Shown in pieces: positions 18,377 through 28,140 of a DNA stretch of 41,321 nucleotides. Source of the stretch: Actinomycetes bacterium (lineage in GTDB: Bacteria; Actinomycetota; Acidimicrobiia; Acidimicrobiales; Acidimicrobiaceae); assembly GCA_021784675.1 (NCBI GenBank), contig JAJYHR010000186.1:1-41321 (forward strand). Direction: 5' to 3'. The first letter of the stretch is position 1; each line of letters starts with the position of its first letter. The notes under the pieces are model-generated. The model worked only from the letters and a program-made list of their open reading frames with translations. It ran no database searches and had not been told where the DNA came from. A program made the translations under genes and the position numbers.

Positions 18377-19227
18377 TAACCCGTCTGGGAGTGGTGGGTG
18401 CGGGCCTCATGGGCTCCGGGATCGCCGAGGTATCGAGCCGGAAGGGCCTAAGCGTGGTGGTGGTTGAGGCCAGCCAAGCGGCGCTGGAGCGAGCCCGAAA
18501 CCGGATCACCAAGTCGATCGATCGCGGGGTGCGCTCCGGAAAGCTCACCGCGGCCGAGCGCGACGCGGCTTTGGCGCGGATCGCCTTCGAGACCGACCTC
18601 TCCGCCATCGCCGACTCCGAGCTGGTGGTGGAGGCGGTCATCGAGGAGGAGAGTACCAAGCTCGAGCTCTTCCGCCGGATCGACGAGGTGGTCACCGACC
18701 CCAACGCCATCCTCGCCTCCAACACCTCCTCGATACCGATCATGAAGCTGGGGATGGCCACCAAGCGCCCGGAGTCGGTAGTGGGTATCCACTTCTTCAA
18801 CCCAGTGCCGGTGATGCCCCTGGTCGAGCTGGTAACCTCGCTCCTCACCGATCCGAACACCGCGGGCGCAGCCAACCGCTTCGCCACCGACCAGCTCGGA
18901 AAGCACGTCATCCTCTCCAAGGATCGGGCCGGCTTCATCGTCAACGCGCTGCTCATCCCCTACATCCTCTCGGCGATCCGCATGTTCGAATCCGGCTTTG
19001 CGACCGCGGAGGATATCGATACCGGCATGGTCGACGGGTGCGCCCACCCGATGGGGCCGCTGGCCCTCGCCGACCTGATCGGCCTGGATACGACCATGGC
19101 GGTCGCCGAGTCGCTCTATAGCGAGTTCAAGGAGCCGCTGTACGCGCCACCGCCGCTCCTCTCGCGGATGTGCGAGGCGGGGTTGCTCGGCCGCAAGACC
19201 AGCAGGGGCTTCTACCAGTACGACTGA
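18373..19227 (+). CDS. 3-hydroxyacyl-CoA (3-hydroxybutyryl-CoA) dehydrogenase
   Basis: LGVVGAGLMGSGIAEV, ILASNTSSIPI, GIHFFNPVPVMPLVELV, DRAGFIVNALLIPYI; 4-nt overlap with the preceding CDS. Confidence 0.95.
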   Translation: MITRLGVVGAGLMGSGIAEVSSRKGLSVVVVEASQAALERARNRITKSIDRGVRSGKLTAAERDAALARIAFETDLSAIADSELVVEAVIEEESTKLELFRRIDEVVTDPNAILASNTSSIPIMKLGMATKRPESVVGIHFFNPVPVMPLVELVTSLLTDPNTAGAANRFATDQLGKHVILSKDRAGFIVNALLIPYILSAIRMFESGFATAEDIDTGMVDGCAHPMGPLALADLIGLDTTMAVAESLYSEFKEPLYAPPPLLSRMCEAGLLGRKTSRGFYQYD

Positions 19228-19271
19228 TCCGCTAGGCTGGGTGGCGAAAATAACCCCCGATAAGGAGTTCA

Positions 19272-20645
19272 ATGCCAGCCGAACGGCTCCGCTTCGCCCC
19301 GTCGCCCACCGGTTACTTCCACGTCGGGAGCGCGCGAACCATCCTCTACAACTGGCTTCTGGCCAGGAAGTCCGGTGGGTCGCTGCTGCTGCGCATCGAT
19401 GACACCGACACCGAGCGCAACCGGGAGGAGTGGGTCGATGGCATCGTCAGCTCGATCCAATGGCTGGGGCTCGACTGGGATCTCGGGCCGGTACGCCAGT
19501 CGTCACGGCTCGAGCGTTACGCAGAGGTAGCCGCCGAGCTCGAGAGCACCGGCCACGCCTACTGGTGCGGCTGCACCCGTGAGGAGGTCGAGGCGCGCAA
19601 GCCCGCCGGAAGCCCTCCGGGCTACGACGGCTTCTGCCGCGATCGGAGGCTCGGCCCCGCCGAAGGGCGGGCGCTGCGCTTCCGGGTCCCCGAGAACCCG
19701 GTGACGGTCTCCGACCTGGTGCGGGGAGAGGTGGTCTTCCCGACCGGCTCCATCGAGGACTTCATCGTGGTGAAGTCGAGCGGCGCCCCGCTGTACGTCC
19801 TCGCCAACGCCGTCGACGACGCCGACTTCGAGATCACGCTGGTGGTCCGGGCCGAGGAGCACCTCCCGACCACGCCGAAGGCGGTCCTCATCCACCAGGC
19901 GCTCGGGCATGGGATCCCGCGCTTTGCCCACCTTCCGGTGCTGGTCAACGAGGCGAGGCAGAAGCTGTCCAAGCGGCGCGACCGGGTAGCCATCGAGGAC
20001 TTCCGTGACCAGGGGTACCTCCCCGAGGCCATGATCAACTACCTCGCGTTGCTGGGGTGGAGCCCTGGCGGTGACCGGGAGTTCTTCACCATCGCCGAGC
20101 TGGAAGAGGAGTTCTCCTTCGAACGGGTCTCCCACTCACCCGCCTTCTTCGACGAGCGCAAGCTGGCTCACTTCAACAAGCACTACATCCAGCAACTCTC
20201 CGAAGAAGAGCTGCTCGCCATGGCGGTGCCCTTCATCGAGAGGGCGGGGCTCACTCTCGATCCCCACGCTATCCGGCCGTTGCTCGCCGAGGTCAAGCCC
20301 AGAATCTCCACCCTGGAGGAGCTCCCGGGCATGGTCGACTTCCTGCTCTCCGACCCCAGCTACGAGGGCCTCGACCTCGCCAAGTTCGACCAGGGCACGG
20401 TTTCGATGCTCGGCGCCGTCGCCGCCGCTATCGCCGATACCGAGCCCTTCACCCCGGAGAAGCTGGAGTCGCGGATCCGCGCCCTCTGCGAGGAGATCGG
20501 AGTCTCCCTCCGCAAGCTCCAGGAGCCGGTCAGGCTGGCGATCACGGCGAAGCGGGTGGGGGTTCCCCTCTTCTCGGCCATCGCCGCAGTGGGGCGACCG
20601 GCGGCGCTTCGCCGGCTCAGCGCCTTCTCCGCGGCCATCGGCTAG
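19272..20645 (+). CDS. gltX: Glutamyl-tRNA synthetase
   Basis: RFAPSPTGYFHVGSARTILYNWLLAR, LLRIDDTDTERN, KLSKRRD; class I aaRS signatures. Confidence 0.96.
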   Translation: MPAERLRFAPSPTGYFHVGSARTILYNWLLARKSGGSLLLRIDDTDTERNREEWVDGIVSSIQWLGLDWDLGPVRQSSRLERYAEVAAELESTGHAYWCGCTREEVEARKPAGSPPGYDGFCRDRRLGPAEGRALRFRVPENPVTVSDLVRGEVVFPTGSIEDFIVVKSSGAPLYVLANAVDDADFEITLVVRAEEHLPTTPKAVLIHQALGHGIPRFAHLPVLVNEARQKLSKRRDRVAIEDFRDQGYLPEAMINYLALLGWSPGGDREFFTIAELEEEFSFERVSHSPAFFDERKLAHFNKHYIQQLSEEELLAMAVPFIERAGLTLDPHAIRPLLAEVKPRISTLEELPGMVDFLLSDPSYEGLDLAKFDQGTVSMLGAVAAAIADTEPFTPEKLESRIRALCEEIGVSLRKLQEPVRLAITAKRVGVPLFSAIAAVGRPAALRRLSAFSAAIG

Positions 20646-20758
20646 CCGGCCTCTGCGCGAGATCGTCGCGTCCCACCGCAGCAGCGGCCACCCGGTAAAG
20701 GCCGCTTTCCCCGGGCGGAGCCGGCTCCGCCGCCCCGGCGAGTAAGATGTCCTCACCT

Positions 20759-20830
20759 TCGGGGGTGGTGTAATCGGCAACACTGCAGGTTCTGGCCCTG
20801 CCATTGGGGGTTCGAGTCCTCCCCCCCGAG
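20759..20830 (+). tRNA. tRNA-Gln (anticodon CTG)
   Basis: Cloverleaf: acceptor TCGGGGG/CCCCCGA, anticodon stem GCAGG/CCTGC with loop TTCTGGC, T-loop TTCGAGT, discriminator G; CCA not encoded. Confidence 0.93.
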
Positions 20831-21037
20831 CTCAACCGGGTGGATTTCGGTACCGGCGCGAACCCGCAGGGATCCTGCCCGCCACCTCTTCCACCACGCA
20901 TCCTCCCCCAGTTCCTCCTGCTACGACCCGAGCGAAACGGGCCGCCCATCCGGAGCCGGCTGGGAGCGCACCACCCCTCCCCGCTTGACTACCGCGGCTG
21001 CTCGGGGTATTCTTCAACTGTGCGTAATACGGATACT

Positions 21038-21790
21038 ATGTCCACCATGCGGACAGGCGATGGAGCCGAGAGCGTAGCGGTCCTGGCGAAGACGTTTCAG
21101 GTTCTCGACGCCCTGGCCGCTGGAAGGCCGGAGTCGGTCTCCCAGCTCGCCAGCAGACTGGCGATGCCCAGGACCACCGTCCACCGGATCCTCCAGACCC
21201 TGGCCGCCCAGGAGGTCATCACGGCGTCCTTCCAGCCTGGACCCAAGCTGATCCACTGGGCGCTTGCCGCGCTCAACGTGGGTGGGATCAGGGCGGCCAG
21301 CGGGCCGGTTCTCCACCGCCTCGTCGAGGCCTTCGGGGAGACAGCAAGCGTCTTTGTGAGAAGCGGGCCAACCAGGACCTGCGTCGCCCGGCAAGAGGGT
21401 ACGGAGGAGATCAGGCACAACCTCAGCGTCGGGATGTCGATCCCGCTCCACGTCGGCTCAGGGGGTCGCATCCTCCTCGCCTGGCTGGCCCCCGAGGAGC
21501 GGGAGCAGCTGATCCGCGAATCCCGGTCGGTATCCGGCGCGCCGGCGGTGGAGCCACAGGGAGGCTGGCAAGCGATAAGGGAGGGGGGCTGGGCGATCTC
21601 CCGGGGCGAGCGCGACCCGGTCCTCGCCTCGATCAGCGCTCCGGTGTTCGGGCCGGACGGCCACGTCGCCGCCGCGCTCAGCCTCTCGGGTCCGCTGATG
21701 CGCTTCACCGCGGAGCGGGCCTCCGATATGGCGGCGCGGCTCAAGGCGGAGGCAAGGATCCTCGGCGCCCAGATCGAGGGAGGGGAATAA
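21038..21790 (+). CDS. IclR-family transcriptional regulator
   Basis: Helix-turn-helix ESVSQLASRLAMPRTTVHRILQTLAAQEVI and IclR effector domain (SVGMSIPLHVGSGGRILLAWL). ATG 21038 chosen because the longer ORF (20804) overlaps the tRNA. Confidence 0.9.
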   Translation: MSTMRTGDGAESVAVLAKTFQVLDALAAGRPESVSQLASRLAMPRTTVHRILQTLAAQEVITASFQPGPKLIHWALAALNVGGIRAASGPVLHRLVEAFGETASVFVRSGPTRTCVARQEGTEEIRHNLSVGMSIPLHVGSGGRILLAWLAPEEREQLIRESRSVSGAPAVEPQGGWQAIREGGWAISRGERDPVLASISAPVFGPDGHVAAALSLSGPLMRFTAERASDMAARLKAEARILGAQIEGGE

Positions 21791-22996
21791 ATGAGCCGGA
21801 ACCAAGCGCTTGGCGGTCTTCGGGTGGTCGAGTTCGGCCAGTTCGTAGCCGCTCCTTCCGCTGGACGGATCCTCGCCGACTTCGGCGCCGAAGTAGTGAA
21901 GGTGGAGGCTCCGTCTGGAGATCCGCTGCGGGGCTGGGGCGCCGATTCCGGAGGCTCCGACAGCTGGTGGTGGCGGATGCAGGCGCGAGGAAAGCGGCTG
22001 GTGGCGATCGACCACAGAACCCTGGAGGGGCGGAGGGTCTCCTTCGAGCTGGCGCGGCGGTGCGACGTTCTCATCGCCAACCTGAGGCCGGGAAGGATGG
22101 AGTCCTGGGGACTCGGGTACGCCGAGGTGGCCGCTGCCAACCCAGCCATCATCTACGCCAGCATCTCTGGGTTCGGGGCCTCCGGACCCTACCGGGAGCG
22201 CCCCGGCTTCGGGAACATCGCCGAGGCCATGGGCGGCATCCGCTACGTCACCGGCTTTGCCGACCGACCCCCGGTGCGAACCGGACTTTCGGTCGGCGAC
22301 GAGCTGGCGGCGCTCCAGGCGGTCATCGGCATCCTGCTCGCCCTCCACCGCCGGGACCAGGACCCCGAACACCCAGGGGAGTTCGTCGACGTCGCGCTTA
22401 ACGAGTCGGTGCTCTCGATCACCGAAGGGATGATCCCGGACTACGCCAACGCCGGGATCGTGCAGGAGCGGACCGGGAATCAGCTGCTCCGATCGGCTCC
22501 ATCGAACATCTACCCCGCGGCGGACGGGCGATGGGTTGCCATCAGCGCCAACAGCAACAAGACCTTCGCCAATCTCGCCAAGGCCATGAACCAACCCGAG
22601 CTGGCGGACGACCCGCGCCTCCAGACCAACGCCGGACGGGTCGCCGCCGCCGGCGAGCTCGACGAGCTCATCTCCTCCTGGACCGCGCAACACGACCACG
22701 ACTCCCTGCTCGAGCTGCTTGCCGGCGCCGGCGTCCCGTCCGGGCCGGTGATGAGCGCGAGGGACATCTGCGAGGATCCCCAGATCCGCGCCCGGAAGAT
22801 GATCCGCCACACCTCTACCCGGTCTGGAGACCCGGTGCAGATGCTCGACGTGATCCCGAGGCTCGCCAACTCTCCCGGCGCGATCCGGTGGGCAGGTGGC
22901 GAGGTCGGGGAGGACACCGACGCGGTGCTGGCCGAGTACCTCGGATACCCGACGCATGAGATCAAGCGCCTCCGCGACTCGGGCGCGATCGGCTAG
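21791..22996 (+). CDS. Class III CoA-transferase (CaiB/BaiF family)
   Basis: LGGLRVVEFGQFVAAPSAGRILADFGAEVVKVEAPSGDPLR; GFGNIAEAMGGIRYVTG. Confidence 0.94.
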   Translation: MSRNQALGGLRVVEFGQFVAAPSAGRILADFGAEVVKVEAPSGDPLRGWGADSGGSDSWWWRMQARGKRLVAIDHRTLEGRRVSFELARRCDVLIANLRPGRMESWGLGYAEVAAANPAIIYASISGFGASGPYRERPGFGNIAEAMGGIRYVTGFADRPPVRTGLSVGDELAALQAVIGILLALHRRDQDPEHPGEFVDVALNESVLSITEGMIPDYANAGIVQERTGNQLLRSAPSNIYPAADGRWVAISANSNKTFANLAKAMNQPELADDPRLQTNAGRVAAAGELDELISSWTAQHDHDSLLELLAGAGVPSGPVMSARDICEDPQIRARKMIRHTSTRSGDPVQMLDVIPRLANSPGAIRWAGGEVGEDTDAVLAEYLGYPTHEIKRLRDSGAIG

Positions 22997-23009
22997 GCGA
23001 GCATCTCCG

Positions 23010-24071
23010 GTGGGAACCCTGCGCCTGGTCTCCGGGAACTCCTTCCTCGGCGGCAAGCTGGAGCCGAACGGCACGCTCGAAGTGGACCTGCCCGAGCAGC
23101 ACGATCTGGAGGTGACCCTCGACGAGGATGACCTGATCTGGCCGGGTTTCATCGACTTCCACCTCCACCTGGGTGACCGGGGGCGGGACGGCTTCGGCGT
23201 GGAGCCCCCGGATCTCTGCCGCGCCGGGGTGTTCGCGGCTGGAGACGCCGGCACCTTCGGCTGGAAGAACCTGCCTCCCGCCCGGGGAGGATTCCCTTAC
23301 CGGCGATGGCTATCGTTGCTACCCTACGGCCTGCTTTCGCCGAGCGGTGACCGCTACCCTGGCCTCGACTCTGAACCCCGGCTCATCGAGGCCTACGAGA
23401 CCAACCGCGACCAGCTCGCGGGCGTGAAGATCCGCCTTGGCCAGCACGATCTTGACGAGGATGAGCTCCTGCTCGCCGACGGAACCCGGATCGCGCGGCG
23501 CCTGGGAGCGCCCCTGATGGTCCACATCACCGGCACCTGGATCCCGCTCGGCGATCTGGTCGCGGCCCTCCAGCCGCGCGATGTGATTACTCACCTCTAC
23601 CACGGAAGGCGGGGGTCGATACTCACCGATGCCGGGATCGATCCGGCGATCGAGGTCGCAAGGAGCAAGGGCGTGCACCTCGATCTCGCCCACGGCCGCA
23701 ACCACTTCTCCTGGAGGGTCTTCGACAGCGCGTGCCACCGCGGGATCGCCGTGGATACGGTGAGCACCGACCTCACCCGCAGCAACCGTGGCCGCCCTCC
23801 CCTGATCGACTTGGCACACCTCTGCTCGAAGCTGCTCTCCGCCGGTTTCGGCTGGCCCGAGCTCTACCGGGCGACGGTGGAGGTGCCGGGGAAGTATCTT
23901 CGGCTTGCGATCCCGGAGGGGTCGCTGGTGGTGCTCCGAAAGCGGGAGGCCCCCACCACCCACTACGACTGCGAGGGGGAGTTCCGGAGCGCTACGCACC
24001 GCTGGAGCCCGACGCTCGCCGTCTACGCGAACCGGCTGGTGACCACCGGCCTTCAGAAAGGAACCCGTTAA
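23010..24071 (+). CDS. Amidohydrolase/deacetylase-family metallohydrolase
   Basis: WPGFIDFHLHLGDRG, FAAGDAGTFGW, GVKIRLGQ, LMVHITGTW, VITHLYHGRRG, VHLDLAHGRNHFSW; GTG 23010 in frame. Confidence 0.78.
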   Translation: MGTLRLVSGNSFLGGKLEPNGTLEVDLPEQHDLEVTLDEDDLIWPGFIDFHLHLGDRGRDGFGVEPPDLCRAGVFAAGDAGTFGWKNLPPARGGFPYRRWLSLLPYGLLSPSGDRYPGLDSEPRLIEAYETNRDQLAGVKIRLGQHDLDEDELLLADGTRIARRLGAPLMVHITGTWIPLGDLVAALQPRDVITHLYHGRRGSILTDAGIDPAIEVARSKGVHLDLAHGRNHFSWRVFDSACHRGIAVDTVSTDLTRSNRGRPPLIDLAHLCSKLLSAGFGWPELYRATVEVPGKYLRLAIPEGSLVVLRKREAPTTHYDCEGEFRSATHRWSPTLAVYANRLVTTGLQKGTR

Positions 24072-24958
24072 TGCAGAGCGCTACCGTTACCGACGTAACC
24101 GCGCGGGACGGCCTTCAAGACGCGGGCGTCTTCGTCCCGCTGGCGGAGAAGGTCGCGCTGATCGAGGGGCTCGCCGCCGCCGGGCTTCCCTACATCGAGG
24201 CCACCTCCTTCACCCACCCATCCCGAATCCCGATGCTGAGGGACGCGGACGAGCTGATCCCGATGGTGCTCGACGTGGTGGACCGGCTGGTGGTTCTCGC
24301 CCCCAACCGCAAGGGGGTGGAGCGGGCGGTCCGGGCGGGTGCGCAACGGGTGCTGCTGGTCGCCTCGGCCAGCGAGGGGCATAGCCGGGCGAACCTGAAC
24401 CACTCGCGCGAGGAGGCGATGCGCATCGCCAAAGACGCCGCCGCCTTCGCCGGCGAGCAGGGGATGGCCACGCGGGGCGGGATCAGCGTGGCCTTCGAGT
24501 GCCCGTTCGACGGCATCGTTCCCACCGGCAACGTGGTCGAAGCTGCCGAGATGTACCTGGCGGCGGGAGTGGAGGTGATCAATCTTGCCGATACCCTGGG
24601 AACCGCCACTCCGCAGCTGGTCAAGGAGCGCATCCGCGCAGTTCGTGGCGCCATCGGACCAACGGTCCCGCTAGGCCTGCACCTGCACGATCGAAACGGC
24701 TGCGGGCTAGCCAACGTGGCTGCGGCCATCGAGGAGGGGGTCACCCACTTCGAATCCGCCCTCGGCTCCCTGGGAGGTTGCCCCTACGCACCCGGCGCCG
24801 CCGGTAACCTCGACACCGAGACCCTGCTCCGCTTCCTGGAGGTCCAGGGGATCGCCACCGGTGTCGACCTCGACCTACTCCCGCGGCTTCGCGAGAGCGT
24901 ACTATCCGCCACCTCTCCGACTCGCAAGGAGGCGCCATGGCCTGATCTGCAACGCTAG
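24071..24958 (+). CDS. Hydroxymethylglutaryl-CoA lyase-like protein
   Basis: DVTARDGLQDAGVFVPLAEKVALIEGLAAAGLPYIEATSF; LHLHDRNGCGLANV; GSLGGCPYAPGAAGN. Start overlaps the previous stop (TAATG). Confidence 0.92.
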   Translation: MQSATVTDVTARDGLQDAGVFVPLAEKVALIEGLAAAGLPYIEATSFTHPSRIPMLRDADELIPMVLDVVDRLVVLAPNRKGVERAVRAGAQRVLLVASASEGHSRANLNHSREEAMRIAKDAAAFAGEQGMATRGGISVAFECPFDGIVPTGNVVEAAEMYLAAGVEVINLADTLGTATPQLVKERIRAVRGAIGPTVPLGLHLHDRNGCGLANVAAAIEEGVTHFESALGSLGGCPYAPGAAGNLDTETLLRFLEVQGIATGVDLDLLPRLRESVLSATSPTRKEAPWPDLQR

Positions 24959-25005
24959 CTCGGTAGTCATCATCGGCAACTGTTGAGATCGATTGGGGGA
25001 TAAAG

Positions 25006-26367
25006 TTGGCTTCAAGCATGGCATCCGGAATCACAGCGATCGACCGGATCAACCGCCTCCCGGCGAGCAGATACTTCACGCGGTTAGTGGCGCGGGTATC
25101 CACCGGGGGCTTTTTCGAATTCTACGAACTCTTCCTCGCCGGCGCCGTAGGGGCAGCGCTCGTCGCGGCGAAGTTCCTGCCGCTCTCGGGGCTCCCCTAC
25201 TTCGTGGGGGCCGGCTTCCTGGGCATGTTCTTCGGGACCTCGATCTTCGGGCGCGTGAGCGACCGGATCGGGCGGCGAAAGGGGTACGTCTACTCGCTGC
25301 TCATCTACTCCACCTTCACCCTGCTGATGGCTGCATCGCCATCGGCACTGTGGCTGGACATCTTCAGGATGTGCGCCGGCTTCGGCGTGGGCGCGCAGCT
25401 GGTGATCATCGACACCTACGTGAGCGAGATGACGCCGGCTACCCAGCGCGGCCATTACATTGCCTTTAGCCAGTTCGTCACCTACTGGGCCGTTCCGGTC
25501 GTCGCCCTGCTCGCCTACGCGCTGGTACCCACGCACTTTCTCTGGGCCGGCTGGAGGTGGGTTGTGCTCTTCGGGGCGCTGGGATCGGTGCTGGTGTGGT
25601 GGATCCGGAAGGGGCTTCCCGAGTCCCCGCGCTGGTACGAGGAGCACAACGAGCACGAGAAGGCGAACGCGATTCTCAGTCAGATCGAGAGCCAGGTGGA
25701 GCGCGAGACCGGGCCGCTTCCCCCGGCTACCGCCGGACTCGCGCACAAGGAGGAGGCCGGGCGCTTCGGGGAGATCTGGGTGCCACCCTATCGCAAGCGG
25801 ACGATAATGCTGATAATCTTCAACATCTTCCAGACTGTCGGCTTCTACGGGTTCGCGGCGTGGGTCCCGACCCTGCTGGTCAGCGAGGGGGTTACCCTGC
25901 TGCACTCGCTCCTTTACACCTTCCTCATCGCCATCTTCAACCCGCTCGGGCCGGTGATCGGGATGTACTTGTCCGATCGCTGGGAACGGAAGTGGCAGAT
26001 CGTGCTCGTGTCGCTGGGGATCGCCGCCTCGGGCCTGATCTTCTCCTTCATGAGGATTCCGATCTGGATAATCGTCGTCGGGGTGGTGATCACCCTGCTG
26101 AACAACTGGTTCAGCACCCTGTTCCACTCCTACCAGGCCGAACTCTACCCCACCCGGATCCGGGCGACCGGAGTCGGCTTCACCTACAGCTGGTCACGGC
26201 TGAGCTCGGCCTTCACCGGCTTTGCCATCGTCGCCCTGCTCAAGGCCTTCGGCGTCGGCGGCGTCTTCGCCTTCATCTCGATCGCGATGGTGATCGTGGC
26301 GTCGGTGATCGGGATCATGGGGCCCGCAACCAACCGCCGCAACCTGGAGGAGATCTCGGCGGCCTAG
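25006..26367 (+). CDS. MFS transporter, metabolite:H+ symporter-like
   Basis: GRVSDRIGRRKGYVYSLLIYS, multiple TM helices, YQAELYPTRIRATGVGFTYSWSRLSSA. Confidence 0.92.
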   Translation: MASSMASGITAIDRINRLPASRYFTRLVARVSTGGFFEFYELFLAGAVGAALVAAKFLPLSGLPYFVGAGFLGMFFGTSIFGRVSDRIGRRKGYVYSLLIYSTFTLLMAASPSALWLDIFRMCAGFGVGAQLVIIDTYVSEMTPATQRGHYIAFSQFVTYWAVPVVALLAYALVPTHFLWAGWRWVVLFGALGSVLVWWIRKGLPESPRWYEEHNEHEKANAILSQIESQVERETGPLPPATAGLAHKEEAGRFGEIWVPPYRKRTIMLIIFNIFQTVGFYGFAAWVPTLLVSEGVTLLHSLLYTFLIAIFNPLGPVIGMYLSDRWERKWQIVLVSLGIAASGLIFSFMRIPIWIIVVGVVITLLNNWFSTLFHSYQAELYPTRIRATGVGFTYSWSRLSSAFTGFAIVALLKAFGVGGVFAFISIAMVIVASVIGIMGPATNRRNLEEISAA

Positions 26368-26498
26368 GGACTGCCGGATCTCCGGGAGCACCGGGCCGCG
26401 GAGTCTCCTCCCCGGCCCGGCTCCCCGCGTGCAAGTTCCGGCGTTGCCGGGCGCTCTTTCCCAACCCGGGCCGAAAGCCGCCAGGCTCCTGGGCCCGC

Positions 26499-28034
26499 CT
26501 AGGGGGTTTCGGAGTTGGAGAACTTCTCCCGTACCCGCGACAGCCGGTTCAATCCGTTCAGGTAGGCGCGGGCCGAGGCCTCGACGATGTCGGTGGAGAT
26601 GCCACGTCCGGAGACCTTGCGACCGTCAGCCTCGAGCGTCACCACCACGTCACCAAGCGCGTCTACGCCGCCGGTCACCGAGGCGACGGTAAAGCCGGTC
26701 AGGTCGGCCCTTACCCCGGTCGCCTGCGAGAGAGCTTTACCCAACGCGTCCACCATCCCGTTCCCGTCCGCAACCGCCGCCGCCTTCACGCCGTTGTCGG
26801 CGACCTCAACGCTGGCGGTCGCGTTCTGGCCGGTGGAGGCGCTCACCGACATGCCGAGGAGCTCGAAGCGCTCGCCAGCGTGCCCCCCCTTCTCCTCGGC
26901 AACGATCGCCTCCAGATCGGCCGCCTCGATCTGGACCTTGCGGTCGGCCAGCTCCTTGAAGCGGGCAAAGGCGAGGTTGAGCGCGTCGCCGGAGATCTCG
27001 ATCCCCATATCCTTGAGGGTGCTGGAGAAGGCGTGCCTCCCCGAGTGCTTCCCGAGAACGATCTGCGAGCCCACCTGCCCCACCGACGCCGCGTCGATAA
27101 CCTCGTAGGTACTGCGCTCGGCGAGCACGCCGTGCTGGTGGATCCCCGACTCGTGGGCAAAAGCATTCTTGCCGACGACCGCCTTGTTGTACTGGACCGG
27201 GTAGCCGGTAAGCCTCGCGACGAGGCGCGAGGTTCGGGCCAGCTCCTCGGTTCTTACCCCGGTCTCCAACCCCCCGAAGATGTCGGGCCTGATCCGGAGG
27301 GCCATCACCACCTCCTCCAGGGAGGCGTTTCCGGCCCGCTCACCGATGCCGTTGATGCAGCATTCGATCTGCCGGGCTCCGCGCTCTACGGCCGCCAGCG
27401 AGTTGGCGGTGGCCAGGCCCAGGTCGTTGTGGCAGTGGCAGGAGATGACGTACTCGCCGTGCACCTGGCGGCGGACCTCCTCGATGATCTGGCCAAAGTC
27501 CCACGGGATCCCGTAGCCGACCGTATCGGGCACGTTGAGGGTGCTGGCGCCGGAGTCCACCGCGGCCTGGAGCACCTCGAAAAGGAAGTCCATCGGCGTC
27601 CTGGTGGCATCCTGGGGAGAGAACTCGACGTCGCCGGTGTAAGAGCGCGCCCGCTCCACCCCCTGGCGCACCTCCTTCAGCACCTGGGCCTGGTCCATCC
27701 GCAGCATGTGCTCGAGGTGCGAGGGGGAGGTGGAGATGAAGACGTGGATCCGGGAGCGCCCGGCGTCCTTGATCGACTCCCAGCACCGGTCCACGTCGGC
27801 GAGGTGGGTACGGGAGAGAGCGCAGATGCCGGGACCCTCCACCCTGCGCGCTATCGCCTGCACCGCGTCGAAGTCTCCCTGCGACGCGACCGGGAAACCG
27901 GCCTCGATGTAGTCAACGCCAAGCTTGGCCAGCTGCTCGGCGATCTCCAGCTTCTCGAGCGGGTCGAGAGAGATCCCCGGCGACTGCTCGCCATCCCGCA
28001 GCGTAGTGTCGAATATCAGAACCCGCTCTCCCAT
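26499..28034 (-). CDS. leuA: 2-isopropylmalate synthase
   Basis: IFDTTLRDGEQSPGISL, HCHNDLGLATANSLAAVERGARQIECCINGIGERAGNASLEEVVMAL, C-terminal LeuA regulatory domain. Confidence 0.96.
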   Translation of the reverse strand: MGERVLIFDTTLRDGEQSPGISLDPLEKLEIAEQLAKLGVDYIEAGFPVASQGDFDAVQAIARRVEGPGICALSRTHLADVDRCWESIKDAGRSRIHVFISTSPSHLEHMLRMDQAQVLKEVRQGVERARSYTGDVEFSPQDATRTPMDFLFEVLQAAVDSGASTLNVPDTVGYGIPWDFGQIIEEVRRQVHGEYVISCHCHNDLGLATANSLAAVERGARQIECCINGIGERAGNASLEEVVMALRIRPDIFGGLETGVRTEELARTSRLVARLTGYPVQYNKAVVGKNAFAHESGIHQHGVLAERSTYEVIDAASVGQVGSQIVLGKHSGRHAFSSTLKDMGIEISGDALNLAFARFKELADRKVQIEAADLEAIVAEEKGGHAGERFELLGMSVSASTGQNATASVEVADNGVKAAAVADGNGMVDALGKALSQATGVRADLTGFTVASVTGGVDALGDVVVTLEADGRKVSGRGISTDIVEASARAYLNGLNRLSRVREKFSNSETP

Positions 28035-28080
28035 TTTCCGCCCTCCTCATCTCGTGGACAACCAGCTCCGCTTGCAATGA

Positions 28081-28110
28081 AAAACCCTCCCGGCCGAAGC
28101 GCGGGAGGGT
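28081..28110 (-). terminator. Intrinsic terminator-like hairpin upstream of leuA (candidate attenuator terminator)
   Basis: Minus strand ACCCTCCCG-CGCTTCGGC-CGGGAGGGT followed by TTTT. Confidence 0.85.
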
Positions 28111-28113
28111 GAA

Positions 28114-28140
28114 GGGCAACTGCCTGAGAGGCAGCTGCCC
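28114..28140 (-). promoter_or_regulatory. 12-bp stem-loop between leader ORF and terminator, part of the candidate leuA attenuator
   Basis: Minus strand GGGCAGCTGCCT-CTC-AGGCAGTTGCCC, one G-U pair, starting at the last base of the leader stop codon. Confidence 0.75.

Noticed and set aside
21023-21031. CGTAATACG palindrome before the IclR start as operator
   Set aside because: Too short to support without comparative data.
20804-21037. Extended N-terminus of the IclR ORF
   Set aside because: Overlaps the tRNA-Gln gene and lacks IclR similarity; start moved to 21038.
21458-23254. 598-aa minus-strand ORF
   Set aside because: Antisense to the IclR and CoA-transferase genes; no recognisable domain.
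25557-28112. 851-aa plus-strand ORF
   Set aside because: Antisense to leuA and out of frame through the MFS gene end; Arg/Gly/Pro-rich shadow typical of high-GC DNA, no family motifs.
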